Shown here: piece by piece, positions 17,711 through 27,146 of the stretch
Layout of the letters: every line of letters starts with the position of its first letter
Position numbering within the stretch: the stretch's first letter is position 1
From: Aquamicrobium aerolatum DSM 21857
GTDB taxonomy: Bacteria; Pseudomonadota; Alphaproteobacteria; Rhizobiales; Rhizobiaceae
NCBI RefSeq assembly: GCF_900113935.1
Contig: NZ_FORF01000005.1
Coordinates: 62,001 to 126,000 of the forward strand
Length of the DNA: 64,000 nt
Direction of reading: 5' to 3'
Made by a program: the position numbers and the translations under genes
The notes under the pieces: generated by a model
Seen by the model: only the letters and a program-made list of their open reading frames with translations
Told to the model about the DNA's origin: nothing
The model's database searches: none

Positions 17711-20700
17711 ATGAGCGGTATGGCGAGTAAACCAAGCACGACGAGCAACCTCGACAGTGACATGGCCAGGGAGCTTGAAGAAGCTCTCGATATCGACCTG
17801 TTTGTCGATGACAAATCCGATGGTGGACTTGATGTCGCAAGCTCCATGGCCGACTTCGAGGCACAAATCTCGAAGGCAGCCGAAGATCTTGCACGCGATA
17901 GCCGCGCCCGTCAGGTTCAGAAGCCCGCGCCAGCGCCCGTCGTGGCCGAGGCCGCAGCTCCCAAGCCTGCCCCACGCCCGAAGCAGCCCGATGTGAAGCC
18001 GATCGCGGACCTCAAGCCGATCGAACCTGCTCAGCCCACTCCGCCCTTTACGCACGCCAACGACGACCGCCAGAAGGACTATCGCTCCCTGCAGCAGCAG
18101 CTGCGCCGCAACGGCTCGGGCGCGATCTACTGGATGGTCAGCCTGCTTTCGCTGGCATGGATCGCCGGCGGCCTGCTGATGGGCCACATGCTGTTTTCTC
18201 CGGAAATCTGGCAGATCCGTTCGATCGAGCAATTGATTGCGCTGCCAGCTGCAATGGGACTGGTTGTCGCCATTGTTGTGCCCATCCTTCTGTTCTGGGG
18301 CTTTGCGGCGATGATCCGTCGCGCCCATGAGATGCGTATTGCTGCCCAGTCAATGACTGAAGTTGCATTCCGCCTCGCCGAGCCGGAGCATCTTGCAACC
18401 GACCGCGTGATGATGGTTGGTCAGGCAGTCCGTCGCGAAGTTCAGGCAATGGGCGAAGGGATCGAACGCACACTCGCCCGTGCGATCGAACTCGAAACTC
18501 TGGTTCACACCGAAGTGAACGAGCTGGAGCGCGCCTATTCGGACAACGAGATCCGCATCCGCACCCTGATCGATGGATTGGGCAGCGAGCGCGACTCTGT
18601 CGTCACTCACGCCGAGCGTGTCCGCTCTTCGATAGCCGGTGCGCATGAAACGCTGAAAGAAGAACTTGATTCAGCCAGCGACATCATTCGCCAGAATATT
18701 CTCGGTGTTTCGGCACGCCTCACCTCGACGATCTCCGATTCCGGCGATCAGCTGGTAGATCGCATCAATGCGAGCGGCAGCTCGATGTACGATGCGATTG
18801 ACCAGCGCATCGACGCCATTTCCGATCGCATGACTACCTCCGGCGAGGCTTTTGCCAGCCTGCTCGATACGCGCATCGCCAAGCTCACGCAGAGCACCGA
18901 CGACGTCACACGCTCGCTATCGCAGATGCTGGATGAGCGCACCACAGGCATGGTTTCGCTCCTCGGTGGTGCGGCTACATCGCTCAATGAAGAGCTGGGT
19001 ACGCGTCTGGAAGGCATCGAAACGACCCTGCGTGATCGCGGCCAGGCTCTCATCCACGAGTTCCAGACCCGCGCAGAAGCTATCGACACCGGCACGCAGC
19101 GCCTGAATGCAGCGCTCGAAGCACGCGCAAAGCAGATCAACGAAACGCTCGTGGAGCGCTCGCGCGAAATCGCGCAGACCTTCAGCGAGGGCAAGCAGAC
19201 GATTTCCGGCCTCATCGATGAAGGCAAGGCACGCATCGGCTCCGAAATGGCGGAGCTGGTGATGTCCACATCGACCATGCTCGAAACGCAGGCGAGCGAC
19301 TTCACGTCGCGGATCGCCGGCGGACGTGACATCATCGCCCGCGCACTCGAAGCGGACCTTGCAAGCATCTCCGACCAGCGTCAGAACCTTGATGCAGCCA
19401 TGATGAGCCATGTCGAGCGTCTCGCTCACGGCCGCCAGACGTTGACAGCAGCTCTGGACGAAGATCTGGCGAAACTGCACGAAGCTCGCGCTCGTATCGA
19501 TGAGGCTGTGTCCGGCCATGTCGAGAAGTTTGCCGCAGGCCGCGAGCAAATCGCCGAGATGCTTGGCAGCGACATCGAACGCATCCGTCTCGCCCGCGAG
19601 GAACTTGAGGGAGTTGTCGCAGAACACCTTCGCTCGATCGAGGATCGCCAGAAGGATTTGACCACGGCCCTTTCCGTCGACATGACGAAGGTTGAAGAAG
19701 CGTTCGACCGCCAGACCAATGTTCTGGGATCGCACACCATCGACCTTCAGAATGCACTTGGTCACAGCGTTGCACAGATGAAGGGCGCTCTCAGCGACGA
19801 AATCGCGCGGATTGATGAAGCCTTGGCCAGCCAGTCCGGTCTGGTGGAAGACCGCGCCCGCGCCATCGAGGCTGCTCTTACGACGAGCACAGAACGCTTG
19901 CGTGGCATTCTCAGCGACGACATCGCACGGATCGACGAAGCCTTCGCCAGCCAGCAGGGTGTCATCGAAGCACGCACGCGTACAATGGAAAGCGCCCTCT
20001 ACGCAGGTGCGGAGAACCTGCGCAATGTGCTCGGCGACGATCTGATCAAGATCGAAGACACGTTTGCTCGCCAGAGCGGCCTGATCGAGGAGCGCACCAA
20101 GGCTCTGCAGGAGACGTTGTCTCTTGGCGCCGACGGAGTTCGCAACGTCGTCGACAGCGACATCGGTCGTATCCAGAGTGCTCTCGCGCAGCACGAAGCC
20201 GCATTCATCGAGCGCACGACCGCGCTGGAGAGCACGCTTCAAAGTCGCGCGGAAAGCGTCCGCGGCGCGATTGACGAAGATATCGGCAAGATTCAGGAAG
20301 CTTTTGCCAGCCAGTCGGGCGTCATCGAAGCCCACACTGCCGCGCTTCAAAAGACATTGCTCGGCGGCGCGCACGGCGTACGCCGTATCCTCGGCGAGGA
20401 TATTTCCAAGATCCAGGAGACCTTCGCTAGCCAAACCGGCGCTATCGAAGCAAGCACGTCTGCTCTTCGTGAGACGCTGCATGAAGGCGCCGAGGGTGTC
20501 CGTCGTGCCATCGCGGAAGACCTTGGCCGCGTCGAAAACACCTTCGCCGCACAGAAGAGCGCAATCGAGGAACAGGCAGGTGCACTCGCGTTCGCCCTGA
20601 CCGGTGGGGCCGACGGTATCCGTCAGGCGATCTCCGAAGACATCGGCAAGATCGAAGAAACCTTCGCCAGCCAGGCAGGCGTCATCGAGGAGCGCACTCT

Positions 20701-23700
20701 GGCCCTCCGCGGTACCCTGTTGACCGGCGCCGAGAGCATTCGTGATGCTATTGGCGCAGACATTGGCAAGATCGAGGAAACCTTCGCCAGCCAGGCAGGT
20801 GTCATCGAGGAGCGTACGCGCGCCCTCCGTGGGACATTGCTGAGCGGCGCGGAGAATATCCGCGATGCTATCGGCGCAGACATTGGCAAGATCGAAGAAA
20901 CCTTCGCCAGTCAGGCAGGTGTCATCGAAGGCCGCACCAGCCTGCTCGCCAGCACGCTTCTCAGCGGCACCGAGAACGTCCGCCAGGCGGTGGACCAGGA
21001 CATCGGACGCATCGAGCATGCGTTTGCCCGACAGGCTGGCGTCATCGAAGAACGCACGAGCGCCCTCGCCGATGCCTTGCAGGCTGGCGCAGGCACAATC
21101 CGCGAAGCGGTGGGTGAAGATCTCAACAAAATTGAAGAAACCTTCGCCCGCCAGACAGGAATTATCGAGGAGCGCACGTCCACGATGCAGAACGCATTGC
21201 GCGTTGGCGTGGACAACGTCCGCACGGTCCTCGAAGGCTCTGCTGGCGTGGTCGCAAGTTCGCTTCGCGACAAGGTGCTGGAAGTCACCGCAACGCTGGG
21301 CGAACAGTCTGCCAACGCCGTCGCCGATGCAGATGCAGTCATTGCAGCCCGTGCCGCCCAGATGAGCGACACACTCAACACGCGCGTCGGAGAGTTTTCG
21401 GCTGTGTTTGACGCGGCTGATCGCCGCTTGGCCGAACGCACGCTCGCAACCGGCGAGGAGCTGCGGGCTCAGGTGGATCACGCCGCCAGCACGTTCACTT
21501 CGCGCGCAGCGGAAATCCGCACGGCATTTGACGATGCTGATCGCCAACTCGCAGATCGCGTGGCCCAGACGGGTCAGGAACTGGCCGGACACGCCGCGCA
21601 CGTTGCCGACGCCCTCGCCTCGCGCAGTGGCGAGATCAAGTCGGTCTTCGATCAGGCGGGACAGGAACTCGACAGCCGCATCCAGCTGGCTTCCGACGTC
21701 ATCTCCGGCCACGCGGAATCCGTCGCCAGCGCAATCGCCGCGCGTGTGGCTGACGTTCGTGGCGCCTTTGACGACGTGTCCCGCGAATTCGACGGACGTG
21801 TCGAGCTTGCGACAAGCACGCTCGCCGATCAGGCCGACAAGGTGGCGTCTGCCGTCACCGCACGCGTCGCCGACGTTCAGGACGCGTTCGCAGAAGCCGG
21901 ACGCTCGCTCGAAGGCCAGGTCCAGCAGACCACCGGCTCGCTCGCCAGCCACGCGGAGCAGGTTGCCGCTGCAATTGCCGCACGCGCCGACCAGATCCAG
22001 TCGAAGTTCGATGAAGCTGGACGCCACCTGGGCGCACGTGTCGAGCAGGCCGCTGCCTCGCTCGCGACACGCGCAGATGATGTCGCCAACGTCTTTGCAC
22101 AGACCGACGACACCATTCGCCAGCGTACGGAAGCAACGGCCGCCGAACTTGAAGGCCGCGCAGCTCAGATCGCCGAGACACTTGCCGCAGCCGATCGCCA
22201 GATTGCAGACGGCGCCGGCATGCTTGCCGCCCGCGTCTCGCAGACGGTGGCGGGCGCGGAACAGCGCCTGATGGCCGGTGTCGCTCAGGCTACCGACAAG
22301 CTGCAGGAGCAGGTTACACGCGCCGAAAGCGAACTGCTCGGCCGTGCTGATGCCGTCTCCGGCGCGTTTGCGGCGATCAATGAGCAGATCGGTCAGTCCA
22401 GCAACGAGGCTGCTGCAACGCTCGACAACAAGACTCGTCAGCTTAACGCGCTTCTCGCCGCACGTTCGTCTGAACTTGCCCGCATCATCGATGAGCGCGC
22501 CGCCCCTCTGGCCCAGCGCCTTGTCGAGAGCGGTGGTGAACTTCAGAAGAGCCTCGAGGAAGCAACCGAGATGGCGACGCAGCGCCTGCGCCAGCAAAAC
22601 GCTGCGCTGGTCAATGCACTTGCAACCCGCACAGCGGAGACGGTCACTGCGGTTGATGCCGCGAGCCAGAACCTCAGCGAAAACGTGTCGCAACTCATCG
22701 ACCGCCTGTCGCACTCCAATGCGCGCCTCGGCGAACTCGTTGACACCGCATCGACCAACCTCATCGATCTTGATGAGAAGCTGATCGGCACGACGGAACG
22801 CTTCGCGTCCAGCACCGAGCGCGCGGCCCAGTCTTTCGCCAGCTCAGCACGTCTTATCGACGCCAATGCCGGCCGCCTGACGGAACTGTCCAGCTCCACG
22901 TTGCGCGACATTGCCGGCATTGCGACGCGCTTTGACGATCACGCGAAGGTTCTCGCCTCCGCCTCCGATCTTCTCGGGTCGGCACAGAACGATCTGGCAT
23001 CGACCCTCGACGGTCGTCAGGCTGCACTGGAAAACCTCGCCGTCGGCCTGGTCGCGAAGTCGGAAGACATCGAACGCGTCATGCGCTCCTTTGAGGATCT
23101 TGTTGGCCGCGCCTTGGTCAAGGCCGAGGAACGCACCAAGACTTCGACAGATCATATCCGCGTTGCAATTTCGGAAGTTGTCGAAAGCGCAACTCAGCGC
23201 TTCACAGAGGCAACCAACGAGATCCGCAAGACTGCCGGAACGATCCGCCACGAGCTGGAAAGCACGCGCGCCGAGGTCAAGAAGGGTGTCATGGAACTCC
23301 CCGAAGAGACGAAGCAGTCGACTTCGGCGATGCGTCGCGCTGTCAGCGAGCAGATCAATGCGCTGAAGGAACTGGCGGATATCGTCGCCAAGTCTGGCCG
23401 TGCATTTGACGCCAGCGACCGTAAGGTGACACGCGCTGCTGCCGCGCCTGCACCGACGCTGACGCCGCCAGTGGCTGAGCGCCGCGTTGCTCCGCCTGTT
23501 GCGGATGCCCCATTGCGCGGCAGCCTGCAGGCCGCGGCCGTCCGCGACCGCGAACAGCCGCAGTCGACGGGCTGGGTCAAGGATCTGCTGCGCGGTGCCT
23601 CGTCCGAGGAAACAGCACCGGCTGCACCACAACGTCAGGCGTCCACGCCTGAGCGCACGCCACTGCATCTGGTGGAATCTTTGAACTCGCTGTCTGTCGA

Positions 23701-24010
23701 CATCGCGCGTGCCATCGATCACGAAGTTTCGATCGAGCTGTGGGACCGCTACCGCAAGGGCGAGCGCAACGTGTTTACACGTCGCCTCTACACCCTGAAG
23801 GGTCAGCAGACATTTGAGGAAATTCGTCGCAAATATCAGTCCGATCAGGAGTTCAAGGCTGCCGTCGACCGCTATTGCCGCGATTTCGAAAAACTGCTGC
23901 AGGATGTAGGCCGTAACGACCGCGACCACATCATGACGCAAACCTACCTGACTTCAGACACCGGCAAGGTGTTTACCATGCTCGCCCATGCCAGCGGACG
24001 GCTGAAGTAG
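17711..24010 (+). CDS. Giant polar scaffold protein, GPR (Growth Pole Ring) / RgsE homologue
   Basis: A 2099-residue protein matching in size and layout GPR of Agrobacterium (about 2100 residues) and RgsE of Sinorhizobium, which form a ring at the growing pole and are needed for polar growth; automatic annotation often calls it kinesin-like or apolipoprotein-like. Layout: acidic N-terminus, Pro/Ala-rich linker (70-112), two membrane helices (about 137-160 and 176-201), then about 1600 residues of Ala/Glu-rich coiled coil, and a conserved C-terminal domain from about 1985 (IELWDRYRKGERNVFTRRLY). Residues 657-1476 follow an exact 40-residue repeat. The start is ATG 17711 (ATG 17720 possible). 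Monocistronic, ending at a strong terminator. Identity with GPR is recognised from architecture and context, not from an alignment. Confidence 0.88.
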   Translation: MSGMASKPSTTSNLDSDMARELEEALDIDLFVDDKSDGGLDVASSMADFEAQISKAAEDLARDSRARQVQKPAPAPVVAEAAAPKPAPRPKQPDVKPIADLKPIEPAQPTPPFTHANDDRQKDYRSLQQQLRRNGSGAIYWMVSLLSLAWIAGGLLMGHMLFSPEIWQIRSIEQLIALPAAMGLVVAIVVPILLFWGFAAMIRRAHEMRIAAQSMTEVAFRLAEPEHLATDRVMMVGQAVRREVQAMGEGIERTLARAIELETLVHTEVNELERAYSDNEIRIRTLIDGLGSERDSVVTHAERVRSSIAGAHETLKEELDSASDIIRQNILGVSARLTSTISDSGDQLVDRINASGSSMYDAIDQRIDAISDRMTTSGEAFASLLDTRIAKLTQSTDDVTRSLSQMLDERTTGMVSLLGGAATSLNEELGTRLEGIETTLRDRGQALIHEFQTRAEAIDTGTQRLNAALEARAKQINETLVERSREIAQTFSEGKQTISGLIDEGKARIGSEMAELVMSTSTMLETQASDFTSRIAGGRDIIARALEADLASISDQRQNLDAAMMSHVERLAHGRQTLTAALDEDLAKLHEARARIDEAVSGHVEKFAAGREQIAEMLGSDIERIRLAREELEGVVAEHLRSIEDRQKDLTTALSVDMTKVEEAFDRQTNVLGSHTIDLQNALGHSVAQMKGALSDEIARIDEALASQSGLVEDRARAIEAALTTSTERLRGILSDDIARIDEAFASQQGVIEARTRTMESALYAGAENLRNVLGDDLIKIEDTFARQSGLIEERTKALQETLSLGADGVRNVVDSDIGRIQSALAQHEAAFIERTTALESTLQSRAESVRGAIDEDIGKIQEAFASQSGVIEAHTAALQKTLLGGAHGVRRILGEDISKIQETFASQTGAIEASTSALRETLHEGAEGVRRAIAEDLGRVENTFAAQKSAIEEQAGALAFALTGGADGIRQAISEDIGKIEETFASQAGVIEERTLALRGTLLTGAESIRDAIGADIGKIEETFASQAGVIEERTRALRGTLLSGAENIRDAIGADIGKIEETFASQAGVIEGRTSLLASTLLSGTENVRQAVDQDIGRIEHAFARQAGVIEERTSALADALQAGAGTIREAVGEDLNKIEETFARQTGIIEERTSTMQNALRVGVDNVRTVLEGSAGVVASSLRDKVLEVTATLGEQSANAVADADAVIAARAAQMSDTLNTRVGEFSAVFDAADRRLAERTLATGEELRAQVDHAASTFTSRAAEIRTAFDDADRQLADRVAQTGQELAGHAAHVADALASRSGEIKSVFDQAGQELDSRIQLASDVISGHAESVASAIAARVADVRGAFDDVSREFDGRVELATSTLADQADKVASAVTARVADVQDAFAEAGRSLEGQVQQTTGSLASHAEQVAAAIAARADQIQSKFDEAGRHLGARVEQAAASLATRADDVANVFAQTDDTIRQRTEATAAELEGRAAQIAETLAAADRQIADGAGMLAARVSQTVAGAEQRLMAGVAQATDKLQEQVTRAESELLGRADAVSGAFAAINEQIGQSSNEAAATLDNKTRQLNALLAARSSELARIIDERAAPLAQRLVESGGELQKSLEEATEMATQRLRQQNAALVNALATRTAETVTAVDAASQNLSENVSQLIDRLSHSNARLGELVDTASTNLIDLDEKLIGTTERFASSTERAAQSFASSARLIDANAGRLTELSSSTLRDIAGIATRFDDHAKVLASASDLLGSAQNDLASTLDGRQAALENLAVGLVAKSEDIERVMRSFEDLVGRALVKAEERTKTSTDHIRVAISEVVESATQRFTEATNEIRKTAGTIRHELESTRAEVKKGVMELPEETKQSTSAMRRAVSEQINALKELADIVAKSGRAFDASDRKVTRAAAAPAPTLTPPVAERRVAPPVADAPLRGSLQAAAVRDREQPQSTGWVKDLLRGASSEETAPAAPQRQASTPERTPLHLVESLNSLSVDIARAIDHEVSIELWDRYRKGERNVFTRRLYTLKGQQTFEEIRRKYQSDQEFKAAVDRYCRDFEKLLQDVGRNDRDHIMTQTYLTSDTGKVFTMLAHASGRLK
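19679..22140 (+). repeat. In-gene 120 bp tandem repeat array (40-residue coiled-coil repeats)
   Basis: Within the GPR-like gene, the motif encoding DIGKIEETFASQAGVIEERT recurs at 19679, 19799, 19919 and every 120 bases to about 21119, with no gap in register. A second type, beginning FDxADRxLxxR, continues at the same period from about 21409 to 22140. Copies starting at 20639, 20759 and 20879 are nearly identical; others are diverged. Confidence 0.9.
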
Positions 24011-24032
24011 CGACAACGGACAGTCAAAGACA

Positions 24033-24063
24033 AAAAAGGCGGGATCAATCCCGCCTTTTTTCG
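24033..24063 (+). terminator. Intrinsic terminator after the GPR-like gene
   Basis: AAAAAGGCGGGA (24033-24044) pairs with TCCCGCCTTTTT (24049-24060) around a TCAA loop, followed by more T. Confidence 0.9.
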
Positions 24064-24087
24064 TTTCACATGCTGCAAAGAGCGCAG

Positions 24088-24115
24088 AAAAAAGCCGCTT
24101 CAATGAAGCGGCTTT
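24088..24115 (-). terminator. Intrinsic terminator of the lipid ABC transporter operon
   Basis: AAAGCCGCTTC (24091-24101) pairs with GAAGCGGCTTT (24105-24115); on the minus strand it is followed by a run of six T. Confidence 0.8.
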
Positions 24116-24120
24116 CGACT

Positions 24121-24230
24121 CTCAAGCGCGTCGCGATCTTTCAGATTCGTGCCTTGCGCATTAACGCCTTGCTTTTACGCATGTCTTTATCTCGAAACCG
24201 GCTCCCACTGTCGAGAAACATGATTTCGGT
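24121..24230 (+). repeat. Dispersed palindromic intergenic repeat, copy C
   Basis: Carries the core AAGCGCGTCGCGATCTTTCA at 24124-24143, then a second block with CGAAACCGGCTCCCACTGTC. It lies between two terminators and the end of the ABC transporter operon. Confidence 0.75.
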
Positions 24231-24248
24231 CATAGCGAATGCTTCTGC

Positions 24249-24845
24249 CTACATCACCCCGACGGCCCAGCGAACGACATCCGCGGTCGCCTGCCTGAAA
24301 GCCTGGTCCAGAGCAGCGACATAGGCATCATTGCCGGACCCAGCGACCGGCGCGGACGCCTCGAAGCTGCGCGCCGACCGGATGACGCCGTTTCGATCGT
24401 TCAGCACCTTCACATAGAGCACGACATTTGCCCGGCGCTGCCCGTCGAGACGCACATCGAATGCACGAATATCCGTGGCCAGTTGATAGTCGATGGCAAG
24501 GCCCTCGCCCGGCCGACCGACACCGCCAAAACTGTTGGTAGCCTGCAGTGCTTCCACCAGGCGTGACTGCACAATGCGTGGCAAGCGATCCGCCCACTGG
24601 GCGCCGCTCAGGAACTCGATAGTGCCGGCCGAAGGCCGTATCACGATGTTTTCACCGTCCAGCACTTTCAGAGCGCTCGGCTCCGCCACAAGCACCTGCG
24701 TGCGGGAACGACGCTGACCGACCTCAACAGTCTGGGCAGAGAGATCGAACGTATCGAGCGGCGCGGGTCCACCGCCCGGTAGCGCAGCGCAGCCCGGCAA
24801 CAAAATCACGCCGAACATCAATGCTTTCAGACTGTTACTAGCCAT
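24249..24845 (-). CDS. ABC-type transport auxiliary lipoprotein (PqiC/YmbA-like)
   Basis: A 198-residue outer membrane-directed lipoprotein: signal peptide ending in the lipobox LLPGC (Cys about residue 19), then the ABC_trans_aux domain with VLVAEPSALKVLDGENIVIR and IVQSRLVEALQ. In Pqi-type systems such a lipoprotein docks the MCE protein to the outer membrane. It is the last of four genes on this strand and is followed by a terminator. The 64-base gap to the MCE gene is consistent with one operon. Confidence 0.87.
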   Translation of the reverse strand: MASNSLKALMFGVILLPGCAALPGGGPAPLDTFDLSAQTVEVGQRRSRTQVLVAEPSALKVLDGENIVIRPSAGTIEFLSGAQWADRLPRIVQSRLVEALQATNSFGGVGRPGEGLAIDYQLATDIRAFDVRLDGQRRANVVLYVKVLNDRNGVIRSARSFEASAPVAGSGNDAYVAALDQAFRQATADVVRWAVGVM

Positions 24846-24909
24846 CGTTCAACTTCCGATCCGCCACTGCTGCATCATCGATAATTTGTCCAGAGTCAGG
24901 GCGAGCCTG

Positions 24910-26286
24910 TCAACGCCGCGCCCGACCGTCAAACTCGCGAACTTCACCTGCGCCACCTGAAATGATCCGCTGCGGATTGCGTTCCAGGTCTGAGACCGCC
25001 TGTTCGATACGGGTGATCGAGCGCCGCGTATCGCGCACGAGGCCTTCCACTTCGCGAAGGCCTTGTCCCGAGAACCGCGCAAGCCCATCGGTTATGACCC
25101 CCATCCGGGCGTTAAGCGTATCGGCAACCTGACGAAACGCCTTCAAAGTCTCACCGGCGTCAGCCATCAGGCCGCCCGCATCGTCAGAACCCAGCAGACC
25201 GTCCACCTTGCTCAGGACGCCATCAACCTTCTCCGAAGCCTGGTTCAGACGCGCGGCCATCTCTCGTGCATCGACAATAATCGCGTCGATATCCTCGGCC
25301 CTTTCGCCAATCTTCTGGGTAACCTTGCTGACATCATTGACCGCAGCGTTCACGCTTGTGCTCGCCTGCTCGATATTTGCAAGCGCGGTACGCACGGTAG
25401 CAGGATCCACTTCCTGTACGATTGTGTCTACCCGCGCCAGCGTCTGGTTCGCAGCAGCAGCAAAGCCCGAAATCGAAGCAACCCCCTCCTTGACGTTCGC
25501 CATGATCTGATTGAGGTCGGTAGACGCTTCGTCCAACCGCTGCGTAAATTGACGAACATTATGAACTGCGGCCGTAACATCCTCGGTGTCTACCGAGCGG
25601 ATCAGTTCTTCAGCCCCAGCCAACGTCGAATCAAGTCGCTCCGATACGCCTGTCAGAGTCTTCGACATTGCGGTCACGCTGGCCAGAAATGCGTCGATGC
25701 CTTCGGCGTTATTGGACAGAGCTTCCGAAAATGCCTCGACATTCTGCAAGGTCTTGGTGATCGGCTGGCGCGCGTCACCTGCCAGGCGCTCCAGATCCGT
25801 CAGGATGGAATCCGTGCGCCGAAAGATGTTTTGCGCGCTTTCGAGCAGGTTGCTGACCGCCGATGGATTCGCCGTCATCTCCGTGATCGTGCCTTGTTCT
25901 TCTGCCTGCTCCAGCAGGTTTGGCTCAGAAGGATTGCCACCGCGCAGCTCGATATTCGCCTGCCCTGTCGTCAAGCCGGCAAGACCGACATCCGCCTGTG
26001 TGGAGCGCGTGATCGGGGTCAACCGATCCACCACCGCGTCGGCAATGGCAACCGTGGGGTTGGCAACGTCAATATAGACACGGGTGATATCGCCGACCTT
26101 GATGCCATTGAACAACACCGCACTCCCGCGTGAAAGTCCGGACGCAGACCCAGGAATGCGAAACCGCACCGTCGACGTCTCAACTCGATCTCCCAGACCG
26201 GAAGTCCAATAGACGAACGCGAAGGCAGCAAGCACCGTGACCAGCGTGAAGATGCCCACAATCACATAATTGGCGCGTGTCTCCAT
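24910..26286 (-). CDS. mlaD: MCE/MlaD family lipid-transport protein
   Basis: A 458-residue inner-membrane-anchored periplasmic protein: one membrane helix at 7-28, a single MCE domain (about 38-116, VLFNGIKVGDITRVYID), and about 300 residues of helical repeats rich in Asp, Ala and Val that should form a long coiled coil or tunnel. This resembles PqiB or mycobacterial Mce proteins more than the short E. coli MlaD. It is 11 bases from the ATPase gene. The lipid substrate and the direction of transport cannot be read from sequence. Confidence 0.9.
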   Translation of the reverse strand: METRANYVIVGIFTLVTVLAAFAFVYWTSGLGDRVETSTVRFRIPGSASGLSRGSAVLFNGIKVGDITRVYIDVANPTVAIADAVVDRLTPITRSTQADVGLAGLTTGQANIELRGGNPSEPNLLEQAEEQGTITEMTANPSAVSNLLESAQNIFRRTDSILTDLERLAGDARQPITKTLQNVEAFSEALSNNAEGIDAFLASVTAMSKTLTGVSERLDSTLAGAEELIRSVDTEDVTAAVHNVRQFTQRLDEASTDLNQIMANVKEGVASISGFAAAANQTLARVDTIVQEVDPATVRTALANIEQASTSVNAAVNDVSKVTQKIGERAEDIDAIIVDAREMAARLNQASEKVDGVLSKVDGLLGSDDAGGLMADAGETLKAFRQVADTLNARMGVITDGLARFSGQGLREVEGLVRDTRRSITRIEQAVSDLERNPQRIISGGAGEVREFDGRARR

Positions 26287-26297
26287 CCAATCTTCTC

Positions 26298-27137
26298 CTA
26301 ATTCACTTCAGCACGGGCAGAAAGATCGATCTGCCGGGCCCGCTTGCCCCGGAAATAGGATTTCACCCATGGATCTTCGACCTGCATCATGTCGTCGACC
26401 GTCCCGTCGACCAGTACTTTCTTTCCGCCCAGCACGGCAATCCGATCACAGACTGAAAACAGGCTGTCTAGATCGTGGGTCACCATGTAGACGGTCAGGC
26501 CCATCGTGTCGCGCAGTGTCCTGACCAACTCATCAAAATCAGCTGCCCCGATAGGATCAAGGCCAGACGTCGGCTCATCGAGAAAGACGAGGTCGGGGTC
26601 AAGCGCCAGCGCACGCGCAAGAGCAGCGCGCTTGATCATTCCTCCAGAAAGTTCGGAAGGAAACTTGTCGGCAGCGTCTGGTGGCAGCCCGACCATCTCC
26701 AGCTTCAACAACGCCAATTCGTCCATCAGCGGTTTCGGCAAGTCGAGATACTCGCGCATCGGAACCTGAATATTCTCCTTCACGGTCAGCGCTGAAAACA
26801 ATGCGCCGTGCTGGAAAAGCACTCCAACCCGCATGTCGACAAGGACTCGCTCCTGCTCACTGGCGTCGTCGAGGTCAACACCAAACATCTCCACCGATCC
26901 GGACTTCTTCGGCACCAAACCGAGAACCGTGCGCAGCAATACCGACTTGCCCGTTCCTGAAGCGCCGACGAAGCCGAGGATTTCACCGCGATAGACGTCG
27001 AGGGACAGGTTTTCGAGAACAACCTTTTCACCAAACGCTACCGTCACATCGCGCACGGAAAGGACCACAGGCCGCGTCCCTGCGTCGGAGTTCGTCTCTC
27101 CTGTCTGACGCATCAAATCTGGCGAAGAATCCGGCAC
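26298..27137 (-). CDS. mlaF: Lipid ABC transporter ATP-binding protein (MlaF-like)
   Basis: A 279-residue ATPase with Walker A GASGTGKS, Q-loop FQHGALFSALTV, signature ELSGGMIKRAALARAL, Walker B LVFLDEPTSGLDP and H-loop VTHDLDS. The LSGGM signature and the GALF/SALTV Q-loop segment are typical of the MlaF class that partners MlaE permeases. Nine bases separate it from the permease gene, so the two are co-translated. An N-terminal stretch of about 20 residues before the ABC core is probably disordered. Confidence 0.94.
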   Translation of the reverse strand: MPDSSPDLMRQTGETNSDAGTRPVVLSVRDVTVAFGEKVVLENLSLDVYRGEILGFVGASGTGKSVLLRTVLGLVPKKSGSVEMFGVDLDDASEQERVLVDMRVGVLFQHGALFSALTVKENIQVPMREYLDLPKPLMDELALLKLEMVGLPPDAADKFPSELSGGMIKRAALARALALDPDLVFLDEPTSGLDPIGAADFDELVRTLRDTMGLTVYMVTHDLDSLFSVCDRIAVLGGKKVLVDGTVDDMMQVEDPWVKSYFRGKRARQIDLSARAEVN

Positions 27138-27146
27138 TGGCCCCTC

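Noticed and set aside
19679-21240. Regular 120 bp repeats considered as a CRISPR-like or satellite array
   Set aside because: They are in frame, diverge mostly without frameshift and encode a coiled coil within a single gene; no spacers or cas genes exist.
18917-22714. Very long antisense reading frame (over 1200 codons) opposite the GPR-like gene
   Set aside because: It is a by-product of the in-frame 120 bp repeats and GC-rich codon use on the sense strand; it has no ribosome-binding site, recognisable domains or sensible composition.
17711-24010. Annotation of the giant protein as a kinesin-like motor
   Set aside because: No P-loop or motor domain is visible; the kinesin-like label comes from coiled-coil similarity only.
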